64,000 nt of DNA from Bagarius yarrelli (GCA_005784505.1 VCAZ01000020.1:3473868-3537867); one strand, 5' to 3'; numbered from the stretch's first letter, positions 1-14,500 are shown. The notes: a model not told the origin generated them from the letters alone. A program made the numbers and translations.

Positions 1-209
1 TTGACCCAGGCTGTTATGCATGCATGGTCAACATGTCTGTCATGTCATGTCAAGATACTTGCTAGGAATGTTCCGAGTCTCTCTTGGCTGAATACTGCAC
101 CAAAGTGAATATTCATGGCTAAAACTAAAATTAAATCAGCACAGCCTGGAGAGAAGTCTGATTCTCATTATGTGGTTCTTTAAATATTATTGTTATTATT
201 ATTATTATT

Positions 210-318
210 CATTTTCTATACCCGCTTATTCCCTAATTCGGGTCACGGGGATCCGCTGGAGCCTATCCCAGCTGTCTCTGAAAGGGCAAAAGGCAGGAGG
301 GTTAGACCCTGGATAGTG
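210..318 (-). mobile_element. 3' part of a GCACGGTGG-type tRNA-SINE
   Basis: The text from CATTTTCTATACCCGCTTA through GGATCCGCTGGAGCCTATCC is the reverse complement of the tail of a SINE common in teleosts. It is the same family as the copies at 32965-33283 and 42902-43210. The tRNA-like head is missing. Confidence 0.8.
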
Positions 319-412
319 TTATTATCATTATTATTGTCATCATTATTATCTGGCTATTAAATCAGCACAGTCTAAAGTCTGATTATCATCTTATTTTTAT
401 TATTGTTAACGG

Positions 413-545
413 TGAAGTGGTAGCTCAGTGGGTAAGATGTTGGACTGCTAACACAAGGTTGTGGCTTCAATTCCCAGCCTAATCAATTTACCTGTTTGGC
501 CCCTGAGCAAGGCCATTTACCTTGCTGTTCTGTGATTTTGTAAAA
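413..545 (+). mobile_element. tRNA-derived SINE, 5' part
   Basis: GTGGTAGCTCAGTGGGTAAG followed by GTTGGACTGCTAA is a tRNA-like head with an A-box. GGTTGTGGCTTCAATTCCC is the B-box region, followed by CCCCTGAGCAAGGCC. The body then breaks off. Confidence 0.8.
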
Positions 546-554
546 ATTTCTGGG

Positions 555-655
555 CATTTTGCCTTTATTGATAGGACAGAGATGAGGCAAGGATTGGGAG
601 GGGGGTAGTACTGGAGGGGACCCACTACACCACGGTGCCAGCCCCTAATGCTGTA
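555..655. mobile_element. Dispersed repeat (TTTATTGATAGGACAG family), copy 1
   Basis: GCCTTTATTGATAGGACAG, then a G-rich block and a CACTACACCACGGTGCCAGC-type end. It shares this layout with 11408-11552. It resembles a dispersed teleost repeat, but I cannot name the family. Confidence 0.6.
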
Positions 656-3121
656 AATTATTGTTAATTATTATTATTATTATTATTATTTAATCTGGCT
701 TACTATTCGACATCTTCTTTTGTAATTGTGTTGATTTTGTGATTTTAACAAATTTAAGCATCAGTTAAACTATTAATGCACTGTAATTAAAAATTCTGAC
801 CCAGACCATAATTTTTGGAGTTGCAAATATGCTTTACATCTATGATTTACTGAAATGTAAATCTTTTATTTAAGAATTACGACACTGTATAACAAAACTC
901 TCTACTTTCATGATAATGGAAAACAGCTGGTCATTCACGGCAGTTCATTTTAATGATTTGTTCAGTTGTGCTTTACACTCTGAGTTTGTGATCTTCATAG
1001 TCATCTTTTTAAAGAAGTGTGTCTCCAGTGGGAATTTTTGTAGCTGCTATGTTGCTGTATGCTGCATACTAAGCAGGGTGCCATCTTTCAAGTGCTTTAT
1101 CAAACGCGTTGTGAAGAAGCCCTTTTCATGGTAAGCCATCCGTATAGTTGGCATGATTATTGATTACAAATCATTTGTTTAATGTCTTGTGAAACACTTC
1201 TGACATTCGCACCACCGATCTGCTGCTGTTCAGCTGTTTGGCTATTTCGGCTGTACGTGCTGCCGGAGCAGTAGAGCCAAACACTTAAGATTTCTTCCCA
1301 TCCTGTGCAACCAATTCTGCATTTTATTGATACAGATAGTAATGTAAGGGATGTGGTCAATTTTGTAGTTAAAATTTTTTACTTACAGCACTGTTTACAT
1401 GTTAGTGGACTTTTGACTGGATCTCACTGAGGTTCAAAAACAAAAAAGTGCTGCTAATCCTGGATTAGGCTACTTAATTACAGGTTCCAGGACTGAATCT
1501 CTTGATCTGACCCGTCTGTCTGTAGCAGCGGGTGTGTGGATTACAGCTTGGTGTGTTGTAATGATCTTATGTCATGAAGATAACATAGCTTACCTCCAAG
1601 CGACTGGCAGGTCTTTTAATTGTTTTCTAAGCAGTAGACTATGGGTGTCTAAATGCCCAGGAACGGCTTACACCTATCACCGTTTATCTACAGCTTGCAA
1701 AATTCTTTGGGTTTGAAGTTTATTTCACAACTGTCTTGTTAAACCACTGCAATATCTCCAAAGTAAGTATATAACAATCAAGTTTCCCTGTTAAAAAAGT
1801 GGACGGCCATCTTTTTTCAGTCGTGCAGTGATTATTGTCAAGGGTTCCAGGATTAGCAATGGTGAAAATATTGATGCTGCAGCTGTTAGGAGCTTCATCA
1901 CAGCAATGTTATCATGAACGTTAAAGTGTATCAATCTACAGCTAGTAAGTGAGAGAGCTGGATATTAAGGCACTGGTACAGCACTCTTTAAAGGCAAAAT
2001 CCAACAGACGCACCATCAACGGCATTGTGGGCAAGTTAGGAAACCATCTCCAGTGTTAATTTGAAGTTTAAACCAGAAAACAAACATTTGACATAAGAAG
2101 TAAACAATTAACACACAATATATTTACATTAGCCTTCTTTAGAGCTCTATAGACTCTTAAGCTATATTCAAACTTAAAAACAGCCGCTGTACAGTAAAGT
2201 TGCCAGTAGCCATTCCTTTGCTGGATGACATAGTAATCATGCTCAGCTTATCAATTCATTTTCTTACATCAAAAATAAAACAATCTGAAAGAAGAATGTA
2301 CAAATGTATATACTGCATATGAATAATATTGTACGAGATAAAAGGGAAATAATATTTGCGCTTTTCGAAAGCTCAAATCAGCTCTGTGGTTCTCAGCAGT
2401 CGCTGCACCGAGTCGCTCCACATCTGCATAAGCGTTTCTCAACTTTGAGACATCACAGGACATGCCCACAATCAGGCGCCAAAGTTTGGTGTTGCTTATG
2501 TCCTCCAAAGTCGGCAGCATTCATTTGCAAAAAAAGTCCCCAGTTGCTTCTATGCTGCAAGACGCTGTAGGCGTAAACAAAGCATAGCAAGTTCCTAAGC
2601 TTGACTAGTTTATTATACTTTAATAGTGTAATTATTAATATATTACTCCTGTAGCTCCCGCTATGCGTCAGTTTGTTTCTTTTACATCTCTTTTGTAGTA
2701 ACGGGTGTGTCCTAGCTCAGGCATGTCCACACAAAGCCGCCACCTTTAACAGCAATTGAGGATTAAATATTATTACACGTGTGAACTGTAATAACTCGAA
2801 GATCCTTCTGGTATTATTTAGTTGACATGCGCAAACATTTTACGCCGTTTCCCTGTACGGACTTCGCACTAGCTACAGCTGTCAGCTGTCGTGATTTTGT
2901 ACGAATCGAGACACAGAAGCCATTTTGTTGCTTTCACCCATGTGTGAGAGTGAGCCCTACATTTTCCCTGGTTCTGAAAGCAGCAATTAACATGTTCACA
3001 CCCACACACAAGCATTTAGAAAACAGAGCCAACGAAAATACATGGTAGAGCGTGTTCAAGGTATAAAATACCACTCAGCTTTACTGCATGTTAATGACAG
3101 TGTGATTGGTTGATTATACTC

Positions 3122-3508
3122 TCAGGCTAAAAGTTTGTGGACACCTAAGAAACACGCCCATAAGTGTGTCTTTTACAACCTGTTGCCCAAAAAATTTGGA
3201 AGCGCACACAGTTGTACAGAATGTTTTTTTTCTAGTTTGCAGCATTACATTATAAAACACTGACGTATGAAGCACCTGAGTGTCCTGCAGCGAGCCGTGA
3301 CCTCATCACCACCAAACACCCTTAAGATAAACTGCAACGCTAACTGCACCCCCGACTTCCTTACTTAACATTAGGGCATAAACTCACAAACACTAAAGTT
3401 ATTATTATAAGAGTTAGAGTGAGACTATGTGTGGAATCTGATATTGAGAAAACACACATTATGGTGATGGTCAGGTTTCCCAGTACTTTTGTTTATATAG
3501 TGTAGATC
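3122..3508 (+). mobile_element. Non-autonomous DNA transposon remnant (AAGTTTGTGGACACCT family)
   Basis: It begins AAAAGTTTGTGGACACCT and ends with the near-inverse GGTGATGGTCAGG...AGTACTTTTG, giving imperfect terminal inverted repeats. The interior phrases (GAGCCGTGACCTCATC, CTGCACCCCCGACTTCC) match the same dispersed family in other fish as I remember it. There is no transposase frame. Related pieces lie at 17340-17485, 24262-24745, 50740-50822 and 52978-53325. Confidence 0.75.
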
Positions 3509-5089
3509 AACAATGGCAGAATATTTTAATAAGGTTGATGTTTCTGATGTTACTACATCTGCACTTGAACTTGATTTGCCCTTTATTTTAAAGTATAAAT
3601 ATGTAATATCATCGCAGCGAAGATGTTTTCTTCACCGACTGTGCCACATGAAAAAGAATATAGCTTTAAACCCAAAACTACTTTTAATTTCATATTGTTC
3701 ATGTCCCAACGTTGATCTTTCTGACTAAAGTTGTTTTCTAAGGAAACATTCATAAACAGGGGCTCGTGTGTCAGGGCTTTGTAAAGGTGAAAAGTTTCGG
3801 TTACAGGAATATATTAAGGACAGAGGAGTTCACGGTTACATGACAAGCTGTGTTTGTTTTATTTACCTCAAGAGAGAAAACAGTGAGACTAATGAGGAAA
3901 TAATTCTTGTTAGCTGTTTTACCCGACAACAGGAACTAACATTAATAAATCAATAAAAATGTTAGTTGTTAGGTAAATCAATGTGGTATCCAAATAAAAA
4001 AACTGGTTCTGTTCCAAAAAAATTTCTCAACAGGGTGGTGTCGTCATACACTTAAACTTTTATTTTATTTATTATAGCGTTTACCGAAACAAAAAAAAAT
4101 GTCCTAAGCCACTGCTATACTGGTTCAACAAAAATGTTTAATGATATTAAATAAAGCAGCGGATGATTAATGATTTATCTTGTTTTCTTTTTGCACTTCC
4201 TGCTTGAAATAATATAGAAGGAAGAGACACTGGCGTGCTAGTGTGTCGCACCCACACACAAACTCCCACATAGTGCAGTTTATAGTACCACAAGTGTTTT
4301 TGGGAGTTTGGTGGAAAACTCTAAAGCTTAAAGGTGGGAATCTTTAGGTACGTTACGATCTGATTCATTCTAACCAGAGTTGGAGTTTCTATGCTTTTTG
4401 TTTGTAGTTGGAATTTCTGTATGACAATATCATCCATCTTAATAAATATGATTTGGTCTCAAAAATTTCTTTTATTAATAAAGTTGTGCTCAGGATGAAA
4501 CTCTGAATAAAACATCGAAACGTCAGATGATTATAACAATTATGAACACTTAAATAACGCCGTAAGGGCACACTGTACCTTAGCTCAAGCACCTGCAATG
4601 GTGTGTGAAACCCTGTGCTATCCATGACGAAGAACAGGCACAAATCCTTGGCAATAAACCGGCTTTTTTTTTTAGAATCCAGTGAAAGCAAAGCAAAGTG
4701 TTGTCACACAGTGTATTTTGAATTTGATGTTGATTTGATGTCCATTTCTGTTTAAATTAAGCAAATTCGCCAGCATACGTATGTGCATCAGTCAGTGCTT
4801 ATGTAACAGACTAAACTGTTTATTAGGTTCAGACGTGGTAATTTTGTGTCAGCGCTCCTTCTGTGTGTGTGGGTAAATGCATTTTTCCCCTCGGGGCTTG
4901 CCTTAGTTTGGTGACAGTGCATGCTCACAGGTGTGTGAGACAGAAAGTAAGTTGCGAATACGATAGTAAACCAGGTCAGTACATTTTGGACTGCTTTCGT
5001 TCTTTATTTTATTAAATTCAAGTGTTTAGGCGAACCTGCAACTAATGTTTAGTTACACTTATAAGTTTTATAAGTTCCTTGCACGCACC

Positions 5090-5205
5090 GTTGCGATCTT
5101 ATTTGAATTCAAAATCGATTATGGACTTTTAAGAATTCGATTCAGGAATCGTTAGAGTAAGAATTGCGATGCAACGATGAATCGATTTTTTTCCCACCCA
5201 TACTA
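5090..5205. mobile_element. Probable MITE fragment (AATCGATT family)
   Basis: Repeated AATCGATT-like words and inverted pieces (CGATTCAGGAATCG, GATGCAACGATGAATCGA), ending in TTCCCACCCATACT. It looks like the end of a dispersed MITE. Confidence 0.5.
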
Positions 5206-5762
5206 AAGCCCAGTCTCTGGAAAGAACAATTCTTGCTAACAGCAACCTAAACATGAATTAGCGACAATAAAAACTCATATTACAAATAGCCATATTACAG
5301 AATCCATGATGGACCTTTGTTTTTTCCCACCTTTGTTTGTTGCTCCTTGTGCAGTGCTTTGCTTTTCCACAGCCAGTCTGAATCGAACCTTTTAGAAAAA
5401 AAGTATAAATCTCAGGTGGTTTTAAAGGAGCTGTTGGAAAACCTGTTGGTGGCTGGAGAAATGGAGAAACACAAGTGGATTATGAGAAAGTGGTGGCAAG
5501 GGTCTGCGTGGGAGAAACACTCTTTTTCTGTTGAAAAGAGTGAGAGATTAGGAAGAAATGACTGCCCACTCGTTGGCCTCCACTTGGATAGCTTTTTTAT
5601 AAGATTCTTGCTCTCTCTTTTTCTTTCTTTCTCTCTCTCTCTTTATCTCACTCACTCTTTTCATACCCACGCACCTGAGATGGAGCAGGAGTTCTTTGGT
5701 CTGTGCATTGTAAATATGTGTGTCGTTATTTTCTCGCTGCTGTTGTATATATTTGTGTGTGT

Positions 5763-5791
5763 TTTTGTGTGTGTGTGTGTGTGTGTGTGTG
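5763..5791. repeat. GT microsatellite
   Basis: A GT dinucleotide run. It accounts for the valine/cysteine-rich open frames on this stretch. Confidence 0.95.
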
Positions 5792-6131
5792 CTTTCTAGT
5801 TTATGTGTGGGTGGTATTTCTGCATTTCTGACTCATTTATTATCGATAATGTTTATGAGCATGTTCTGCTATATGTATGCAGGCTCCTTTACAAATACGT
5901 CCGCGTGCAAAAATGCTCCTCTTTAGGTACGGAACTCGTTCACATGGTAACCAGTGCTCCTTCATGGGAGGATGAGGATGATGAGAAAGGGTAAATAGAA
6001 AGAATAGGGAGGGATGATTAGAAGGCGTTGAAGCCTGAAGACTGTGTAATGAATGCTGTGTTAATATAACCGGAAAAAGGGCACCTTTAAACTTTTCCTC
6101 ACACAAATTCACCATGATATACATACACCGT

Positions 6132-6136
<5 letters not shown>

Positions 6137-6200
<64 letters not shown>
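6137..6200. repeat. AC microsatellite (32 units)
   Basis: An uninterrupted AC run of 64 bases. A second AC run lies at 6309-6334. Confidence 0.98.
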
Positions 6201-6202
<2 letters not shown>

Positions 6203-7152
6203 GCCAAGCTGAAACAGAAGACAAACATCATGTGAAAGCTGTTTGAAGTGACAGCGGTGGTTGCTCTCTTTTTGTCACCCCGTTGGTCACATTTAGCATA
6301 CACAACCACCCACACACACACACACACACACACAGATGGCCCATAGCTTGCAGATCGGTGCCCCAAGTGACAAGCCTAATAACAGCCTATAGTCCAGCAG
6401 AACTGCCTCCTCAGGCTGAGTGAGAATGAGGGATGTGATTAAAGCACCGTCATCTCCATGACTAAGAAGCTGTCAAATATCTGCAATACAAAAAGCAGCC
6501 GGATCTCCACGAAATGTCTCGCAAGTACGGAAAGGATTTTGAAGCGATATACATGTTGTGTAATAATGCTAACAATAAAGCTAACAAGCTCTATAGCATC
6601 TGAGAATATTGCATTAGTGGAATCGGTGTCTCTCTTAGACACAGCTGTATAAGATACCGTTTAGAGTTTTACCCTAGCAAACCGCAGTGGGAAAAAGGAA
6701 CTACAGGAAATCTGACAATAAGACATTTTGGAGAAGAGAAGAAAATATTAAGTTTTCAAAATTGCTATGTTTAGTATGTTGATACTTTTGTGGTATCAAT
6801 AGTATTTGTTTACATGTATTTTACTAATAATTAGGGCCGTGTTTTGACAAGGGCCTCACATTAGGATACATGGGTCACAATACAATATATCACAATATAT
6901 TGCAATGCCATACATATTTCAATACATTGCAATACTTCAGGAAAAAAGTGCTAAACAAATAGCTAAAAAGCAACAAATGCAAAGCTGAAAGTGCCCTTAT
7001 ATTTTTTGTAAATAAGGATGTTAATTAAATATTTTAACATTTTACATAGTTCAACATGTAATTTAAATATGTTTCAATACTAAAGGTTAGAATGTCCTAC
7101 TCTATAAAAATAATAGGATGAAAAAAAAGATTGAAAAGAATAATTGCATTAG

Positions 7153-7238
7153 CTGTATTGATATTACTAATAATCTATCTATTCTGTATTGATATTACTA
7201 ATAATCTATCTATTCTGTATTGATATTACTAATCTATC
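7153..7238. repeat. 31-bp tandem repeat, about 2.8 copies
   Basis: The unit beginning CTGTATTGATATTACTAA starts at 7153, 7184 and 7215. The first two copies are identical and the third lacks three bases. Confidence 0.95.
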
Positions 7239-9767
7239 ACGCCCATACTAGTGTAAAAAGGTATATAGTTCTCAGGCGTGAATATTTATGATAAGGTTTT
7301 AACCCTTTACTGTAATGTTCTAAAAGGCACATGTTAATAAAATTTGCTTTACCATTTTACTATTACTACACAGGAGAGGAAATAAGTATATCCACATTGT
7401 ATTAATTTTCTATATCGTTATGTGCATCGATGCTGGGTTAAACTACTACAAGCAAAGATGTAGAAATCAGTAAGTTGGCTACTCACGACCAGAGCAGATT
7501 TTAATAGTGAACATTTTTTTAAGAAGTACATACAATTACAGGATACAGAGACGTGAATCAGAACATATACCTGAGAGCCATGCTCTTCGGTGCAATGCTG
7601 TAATATTTAGTGATGACTTAAGAGTATAAAAACATATATTAAGTTATTATATATTTGTCGGTGTCCTTTAAACAGAATTCACACTGTGTAATTTCAGCCA
7701 CGATTTGATTTTGAAATCCTGAATGATGCTGATGACATTTTGGCAGTTTAAGAAAACTTCAGACACTTATCTAAAGTGTAACTCCTAATACAACCAAGAA
7801 CCTGATGACGCAATTAGTGTGAGAACATGTTTGTACAGCCTGACAACCAAGACAATCGCTAAAGACATAGTAAAATCACGTTGTTTAAACCCGGATTTAG
7901 TCTTTATATGCATTTAAATATTAAAATATATAGTCCAGTAGCTACCATCTTTTAGGATTAGTAAGAGTTCTCGATTGTTTGTTTATTTGGCAATATAACT
8001 AGCTAATATATGAGGTACAGGGTAACATTATACGCAAACATCTTTTAAGTATAAACCTGTTTAAATGGATTTATACGTTCTTTGGTCACGTCTTAAGAAC
8101 CAGTTAAAATGTGTCAAGCCATAACAAACGGTGATACAGGGATGAGCGCATTAGCGCATCTGTCATAAGGCAGTTTGACAGGACTGATGTGCTGACACTG
8201 AGTCACTGCTGTTGACAGACCAGAATGTTCTTCTGTTACCCAATTACTTAAGATGAGCTGATGAATAATAAATGAATCTCACTTTTCCAGAGAGACGTGG
8301 CTCCCGTAATGGATTTGATTGGCATAATTTAATAACATCAGCCGAAATTTAGTTAGTGTTCAGTAAATCCTGCTTACAACTTTTTTTTTTTTTTTTTTAC
8401 AAATTTTACAGATTTGTGCAGTCGGTGCTGCAGCCTTTCTGACCTCAAATCTTCAAAGCAACTGACATTTATTTTATTTATTAAACCAAGTACATGAGTA
8501 GCAAATTGGGGGTCTTTCCAACCTTTTAAAAGTTATCACTTCCTATATTAACTGTTGAGAAGTGTTGTTAGTATTGTAGAAGTTAGAATTAAGCACACAA
8601 CTTTTTTGAGTTGCAGCTTGAGTCTTTGGGGGAATGTAAAATAGGAAACTAGGGCATGTGCTACAATAAGAAGGTTGCTAGTGTGATTTAAAGCAATAGA
8701 TTATGTTTAAAGCCTTTTAGATTAGAGCAACACACACACAAACACACAAAGATGATGTTTTCCTAAACACACCAGTGTAATTCGAATTAGTATTTTAAAA
8801 AATATATTGATTTGATCCAAGAATTAGGATTAAATCATCTTTGGATCTATTATTCCTGCCTGCAAACCCTAAGAAGCGTTGTAATCTATTTTATTTTTGG
8901 TCTTTTAGTTAATCGCAGACATTGAAATAGTTCTTTATTTAAATAAGCTTGATCGATACTAACCTTGGGCCTGCAGTATCACCATGGGTTCAAAGTTCAC
9001 TCCGACTGCATGTAAACACCTGTGTGAAAATGTGGTCTGGTTTGCATAGGTGTGCCGTGTACTGCAGCGTGATAGCATATGTGCTAGTAGTGATAGTATG
9101 GGTCATGGCATCTATATATAACAGGCATATGGCTACTACAGAAGTTTACTTATATACTGTCTAAGATTACTATATTGTAACAGTATATGCTGAAATCTTG
9201 TGTTAGACAGGGTCGTACAATACAGCTACGCATGCTACAGCTAAGATATGAGTGATTCTGGCTCCTTCTGCTGTCTGTAGCTGGTGGATACATCCTGATG
9301 CCCAACTCATGTTGTAGTTGCAACACTAACATACACTAGGTTGCTGCAGTTAGTTTTACTTAGAAACCATAAAGATTATTTTGGATTTGGGTTAATACAG
9401 TTGAAATTTGTTCTCGTCTTTATTAGTGAACATTTACTTTAATAACTAGTTCAGTCCCTGTGTGATACAAATAAATAGAGTTCACTTTTGGGTGTAACGA
9501 TTTTTTGTGGTACGATTTTTCGCAAAGCAAAAATGGCACGATATGCATTGTGGAGTTATATATGACGATAACGCGCGTGACACTAGAGCTACACTCGACC
9601 TGTGTCATGTGCATTTAGAGAAATCCCTCGGACTGAAAAGTAGCAGGTCAAGTATGTGCAGTTGAAGCTAAAATAGAAGAAACCCTGTCTGATGTCTGGC
9701 AACATTTTGGTTTTTCAGTCACTCGACACAAACACTGTGTAAACACTGTGTAAACACTGTCGTACAC

Positions 9768-9911
9768 CTATTTTTACATTTACATTTCTGACATTATACA
9801 ACTGGCCCTGCTTAGGTGCCCAACAGTGGTGGCTTGGTCGTACTGGGAATCGAACCCTGATCTTTCAATTAGCAGTCCTAAACCTTAACCACTGAGCTAC
9901 CACTTCCCCTA
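9768..9911 (-). mobile_element. tRNA-derived SINE
   Basis: On the plus strand it reads TTTACATTTACATTTCTGAC, then GTGCCCAACAGTGGTGGCTT, GAATCGAACCCTGAT (B-box complement) and CCTTAACCACTGAGCTACCA (A-box complement). It is truncated relative to the copy at 63308-63512. Confidence 0.85.
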
Positions 9912-11407
9912 CTACAAATATAATGTGTCATTTGAGACGGAAAAACTCCTGCAACAGGGTGCAAAAAGAAGAATAACAGATGTCTATACAATGTAGTTTT
10001 GCTTCACCGTAGTCTCAGTCGAGTAAAGAAATAACCAGGCGTATCAGAGTTTTATGGCAAAAGACAATGAGACCACTTTCGGTTGTCGACAATGTTGGAT
10101 TTCGCTAACTGATTGCGAAACCGGAGCCCTGATTTAATATTCCGTCACGCCTACACCGTAGTGATGAGATGATTCCAGCTCTGTATAAAGAAGCTGAAGG
10201 ATTTTACGAGCTGTTCATAGCTACATCACTGTCAGGACACTTGTAATTACCACAGAGTGGAAAAAAAGTTGTGTGCTTCAGATTTGTGCGCTTAATTGAC
10301 AAAGTTCACAAAGTTCTAAAAGCGGCTATACAAAACGACCTTGAATTGTTTTTAACTTTTTAAATTGTATGTACAACAAAGAAAAGTTACTAAAAATTGT
10401 TAATATTTCGGAAATAAATCTTTTATTTGTATTTTAGTTTATTATCAATGTTGTATCTTATCTGCTTCACAGGTTATTGTATGAAATGTTACTACTGTAG
10501 AAATGATAAAACAAATGGTAAAAAAAATAACGCTCACAGCTTTAAGCATTCAGCCCTGCTGTGGTATCATTTTCTAAAACAGCACACTCCATCATGTTAA
10601 ATTTCTTATGCAGGTTTTGATGAATAAGAACGTTTGATGTTTCCATATGCGGCACTGATGATTTCTGGCACCGGGAAATTGTCAACAAGCACCATGAAAT
10701 GCTATTTCACTCACATTTCCATATAGATTTTAAACTGAGGTTTTGATTTGTATTAGATTGTTTTTATTAAGGAAAAAAAAAGGCATGCAGGAGCCATGTC
10801 TTTAAACCTACATGCCTTTAAAGGGAATCAAATAATCAAGTATAAATGAAATAATTTAATGAGGACTGTTGACAATGTGTCTTCATAAGAAGCACTTACA
10901 CTTTCTCAAAATGCTGTATATGGAACACACATGGGTAAAAATAATATTTTAATAACATTATGATGAGTAATGAGTATATTTTATAAGTGATAATTGTTGG
11001 CACATTCCTACTCTGTATTTGCTTTTGTCTTATGTAATAGCAATGATGCCAAGTCATTTTTCCCAGTGCTCCAGATACAAGGCTGGGGTGATGCTTAGAG
11101 CTTCTCCCTGGATCCACAAACCCTCCAGAGGCCACTACTAAATGGGTCAGGCAAAAAAACCTAAATTGCTAATTTAGGGCGGTTTTTAAGGATATAAACC
11201 TCTTGACTTAACTTGATATTTACAAGTAACCTAATTAAATTAATTTGTATTTCTTCGGTACTTGAAATATTTCTATCAGTGTGTCTGTATTGGGAAAACA
11301 GTCACCATCATCACTTACCAGTCACCGTCTCTTCATATCTGTATTTATTTAGTGTTTTTTGCTTTATTTAATTAGACATTTTATGATTACAGTTATTATG
11401 TAAATAC

Positions 11408-11552
11408 ATTTTTGGAGGCATTTTATGTCCTTTATTGATAGGACAGAGAGAAATGAAATAGGGAAGGGGGGCTGGGGCAAAAAGGACACAAGCTGGAGTC
11501 GGACCCGGGTCACCGGAGTGTAACCGCGCATGTGGGTGCCGGCGCCTTAAAC
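11408..11552. mobile_element. Dispersed repeat (TTTATTGATAGGACAG family), copy 2
   Basis: TCCTTTATTGATAGGACAG, then a G-rich block, then GTCGGACCCGGGTCACCGG and GGTGCCGGCGCCTTAAACC. It is longer than copy 1, and the last part resembles a tRNA-like B-box. I cannot name the family. Confidence 0.6.
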
Positions 11553-14500
11553 CTTAGTCGTCGCAGTAGTGAAAAATGTTGTTGATTGGACTGTATTAGC
11601 TGAGATCCAATCAATAAACATTTTTTTTAGAACTTTACTAAAAAAACAGTACTGAAACATGAAACTGAAGTAAATATGAACGTTTAAATACAACCTGATT
11701 TTAACATTGGTTACAAATTTAACATTAATGCTTTTACGATTATATTTAATTGAACAGTCATGCCCAAAGATAGACATTTTTTATATCTACACGAAAGCCA
11801 GGACACTGAAATTGAATAAATCTATATTTGTATGCTTTTAAGCTTCTGTTTTAGAACACTTGATGATTATGTATGCAAAATAACAATGTATAACTAAAAA
11901 AAAATCAGTAGGCCTTTTTGCCGATAACTGATGATTTCGCCATTCAGCTATCAGTGCTGATTAACCACAAAACTGATTAATCAGGTTGACCTCCACTTTC
12001 AGTGTCCAAAATTAAGATTAAAACTTTTCAATTAGACAATTGCAAATATTTAGTGAATGATTAGCATTAATTTGGCTGCTTTCAAAGTTTATAATTGTTA
12101 AATAACATTAAAATTACATTTTTGTTATGGTCAACAATGTCACTGTCGATATTATAATACAAGTTTCTAGGTTTTTGTTATTGTGCTTCCATTTTTGTCT
12201 ACCCATGCCACAAAATCATGACCTTTATATATCGCACATTGGACATGTCTTTATGTATATTAATTGTACGTATATTAAACGCACATTTAGAAGTGTCTGT
12301 AAAGCGAGGTGTTTGCTGAAAGAGGCTCGTAATTCCCTCTGCAACAAAACTGAGGACTCGAGATAAAGCTGATATAAAAAACAAGAACAGACAGCTCTCG
12401 AGAAGACACAGAGACCTGGTACACACATTCTCACCATTCTTGCTATCCTTTCTTCCTCTCACTCTCACACACAACCACACACTCCCACAGCTTCTCTGCG
12501 TCTCTCTGCCTACTGCCAAATGCTTCAGCATCAGCGATGAGCACTGAGAAGAAGAGAAATCGAGAAGGAAAAGAGCCTGTGCGTGGGCAACAGGGGGTTC
12601 AGATGTGATAAGACCTCCATGGTAACGGCTAGGCTGTCACAAATTATATAATCTTACCTTCTCTTGCAATTGCATTGAAGTATTTATTTATTTTTTTAAC
12701 TGGAAGAAAAAGGAATCTGGTCTGTAGTTTAATGGAGTATGTGCAAGCGTGACTGAGGTTTCCCGTTTTTAAACTAGTGAACACTCTGAACTGCTAACTG
12801 AGGAAGGGGTTAAAACAGCTAAAGCAAATCTACAGTGCATCTCCCCAAACTCTTTCCCCAAACTCTACCACCCACACACACACACACACACAAATGCTTG
12901 CCGACATTTAGTACAGCTGAATGCATTCTGAAATCAACAGCCTATGCATTGTTACTGCAAACTCCAGGGAAAAAGGACAATTATCAATAAAATTCTTTTA
13001 GTATTTTCCCTTTTTTTAATTGAAGCACCCAGTTGGTTTCCTATTCACTGCAGACACTGCAGATTGGTGTATATAGTACGACATAACTGTACAGCCTACG
13101 TATTGCACTGAGTTAGCCACACGGAAAGAATGTCTCCCCTATGTGTGTATGAAAAAAACTTTCATTTCTTGAACTTTAATTTTTTTTTTTTTGTTGTCTT
13201 AGACTCCAAATTTTCTTTTTTCAAAACTTTGTTGTACTTTAGCTATTATTAAGGTTGTGTTTAATCTGAAATTAAATAAAAAATTGATTGGGAGTCAAAG
13301 TCTGATTATTGTTTGGATTATTGTATTTATCTACTTTTTATTAAATCCTTTCTGCTGTATAAATTTGAGATTTATGCTGTAGTTATGTATCTTTTTTTCC
13401 CTGGAACTTCATATTGTTAAAGCATTTCTTTAGATGCTAATTTGGTGATTGAGAGACTGCATTATTGTACTTTGTAACAGTTTCTGACTATGGGATACCG
13501 TCCCTGTTTATATTGTGTTAGCTGTTTAAAAGCCTTGGCTACTAACAGATGACGCAAGGCTGTGGACGCCCTTTAAAGCGGGTGATATAATTTCATACAA
13601 AATGCTGGTGCCTTTGGATGCGATTTTTTATTTTACATATTTTACATTATCTTGTCTCATAGAATGATAAAATCAGCAACGCACCCATGTGATTGTTCAG
13701 TGGAGTGCATGTAAAGCTAGACAGGGTGCTAGTGGTGCTACAGGTACTACAGTGAGCAGAAAATAACCACAGTTAGATCAAATAATTGTGATGGGACAGT
13801 AATTTAATAAGCGTGACAGGCCTAGTGTGAGCTGTGCCTCTTGTCACTAATCATTCAAAAGTAATCACATGTCCTTCCTGTGTTAATTAACATCCGAGTA
13901 TTGACAGGAAATTCCTTTTCTGGATTGGTTTGTTACTGCTGTTCTGCCTCATTATGCTTTTCTCTTTCTCTTTTTCACTCTCGGTAATTTTCTTCTCACT
14001 TCCTTGTTTTTTCGCTCATGATTTCTTGCACTCATTTCACCAGTACGATTAATAGTATAGAATGTTAAATGTGGTTACAGGTAAATAAATAAAAGAATGT
14101 CAAAAGAAAATCTTTTTGTACAGTCAGAAAATCAGCACTATATTCTATTCTACACTAAATACTAAAAGAATATACTATAACTAGATTAGATTCCCAATAA
14201 ATATAAACTAGATCTCATTTTTGTCAGAATGTATAGAAAACATGTTATAATAGACTTAGTTTAAACAATCTTCCAATGTAACCATTAGGTACATGATTAT
14301 GGTTTGTGGTACATCAAGGTTGTGTTTTGGGTCTCTTAAAAATTCTTAAACATGGTTTCCTTCCATGACAACTGATGGTTTTGTGTGTTAAGAAATTGAA
14401 CGTGTGTTCTTGTGATTGGTAGTGTTTTTCAATAGGCATGGATTTAGGCTTTAAATCTCCTTTGATTAAAAAACTCCAGGCCAATGATTCAGTGCTAATG

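Noticed and set aside
413..480. tRNA gene
   Set aside because: The promoter boxes are present, but this is the head of a SINE: no complete cloverleaf, and similar heads recur in the window.
5317..5799. 160-aa open frame on the + strand, the longest in the window
   Set aside because: Its second half is CT and GT repeat translated as LSLSL and VCVCV. The first half matches no protein I know, and there are no neighbouring exons in phase.
6109..6366. Cysteine/valine-rich frame on the - strand
   Set aside because: A translation of the AC repeats.
12538..12609. Short frame MSTEKKRNREGKEPVRGQ as a possible alternative first exon
   Set aside because: Only 23 codons to a stop with no donor in frame that I could support; the similarity to known N-termini is nil.
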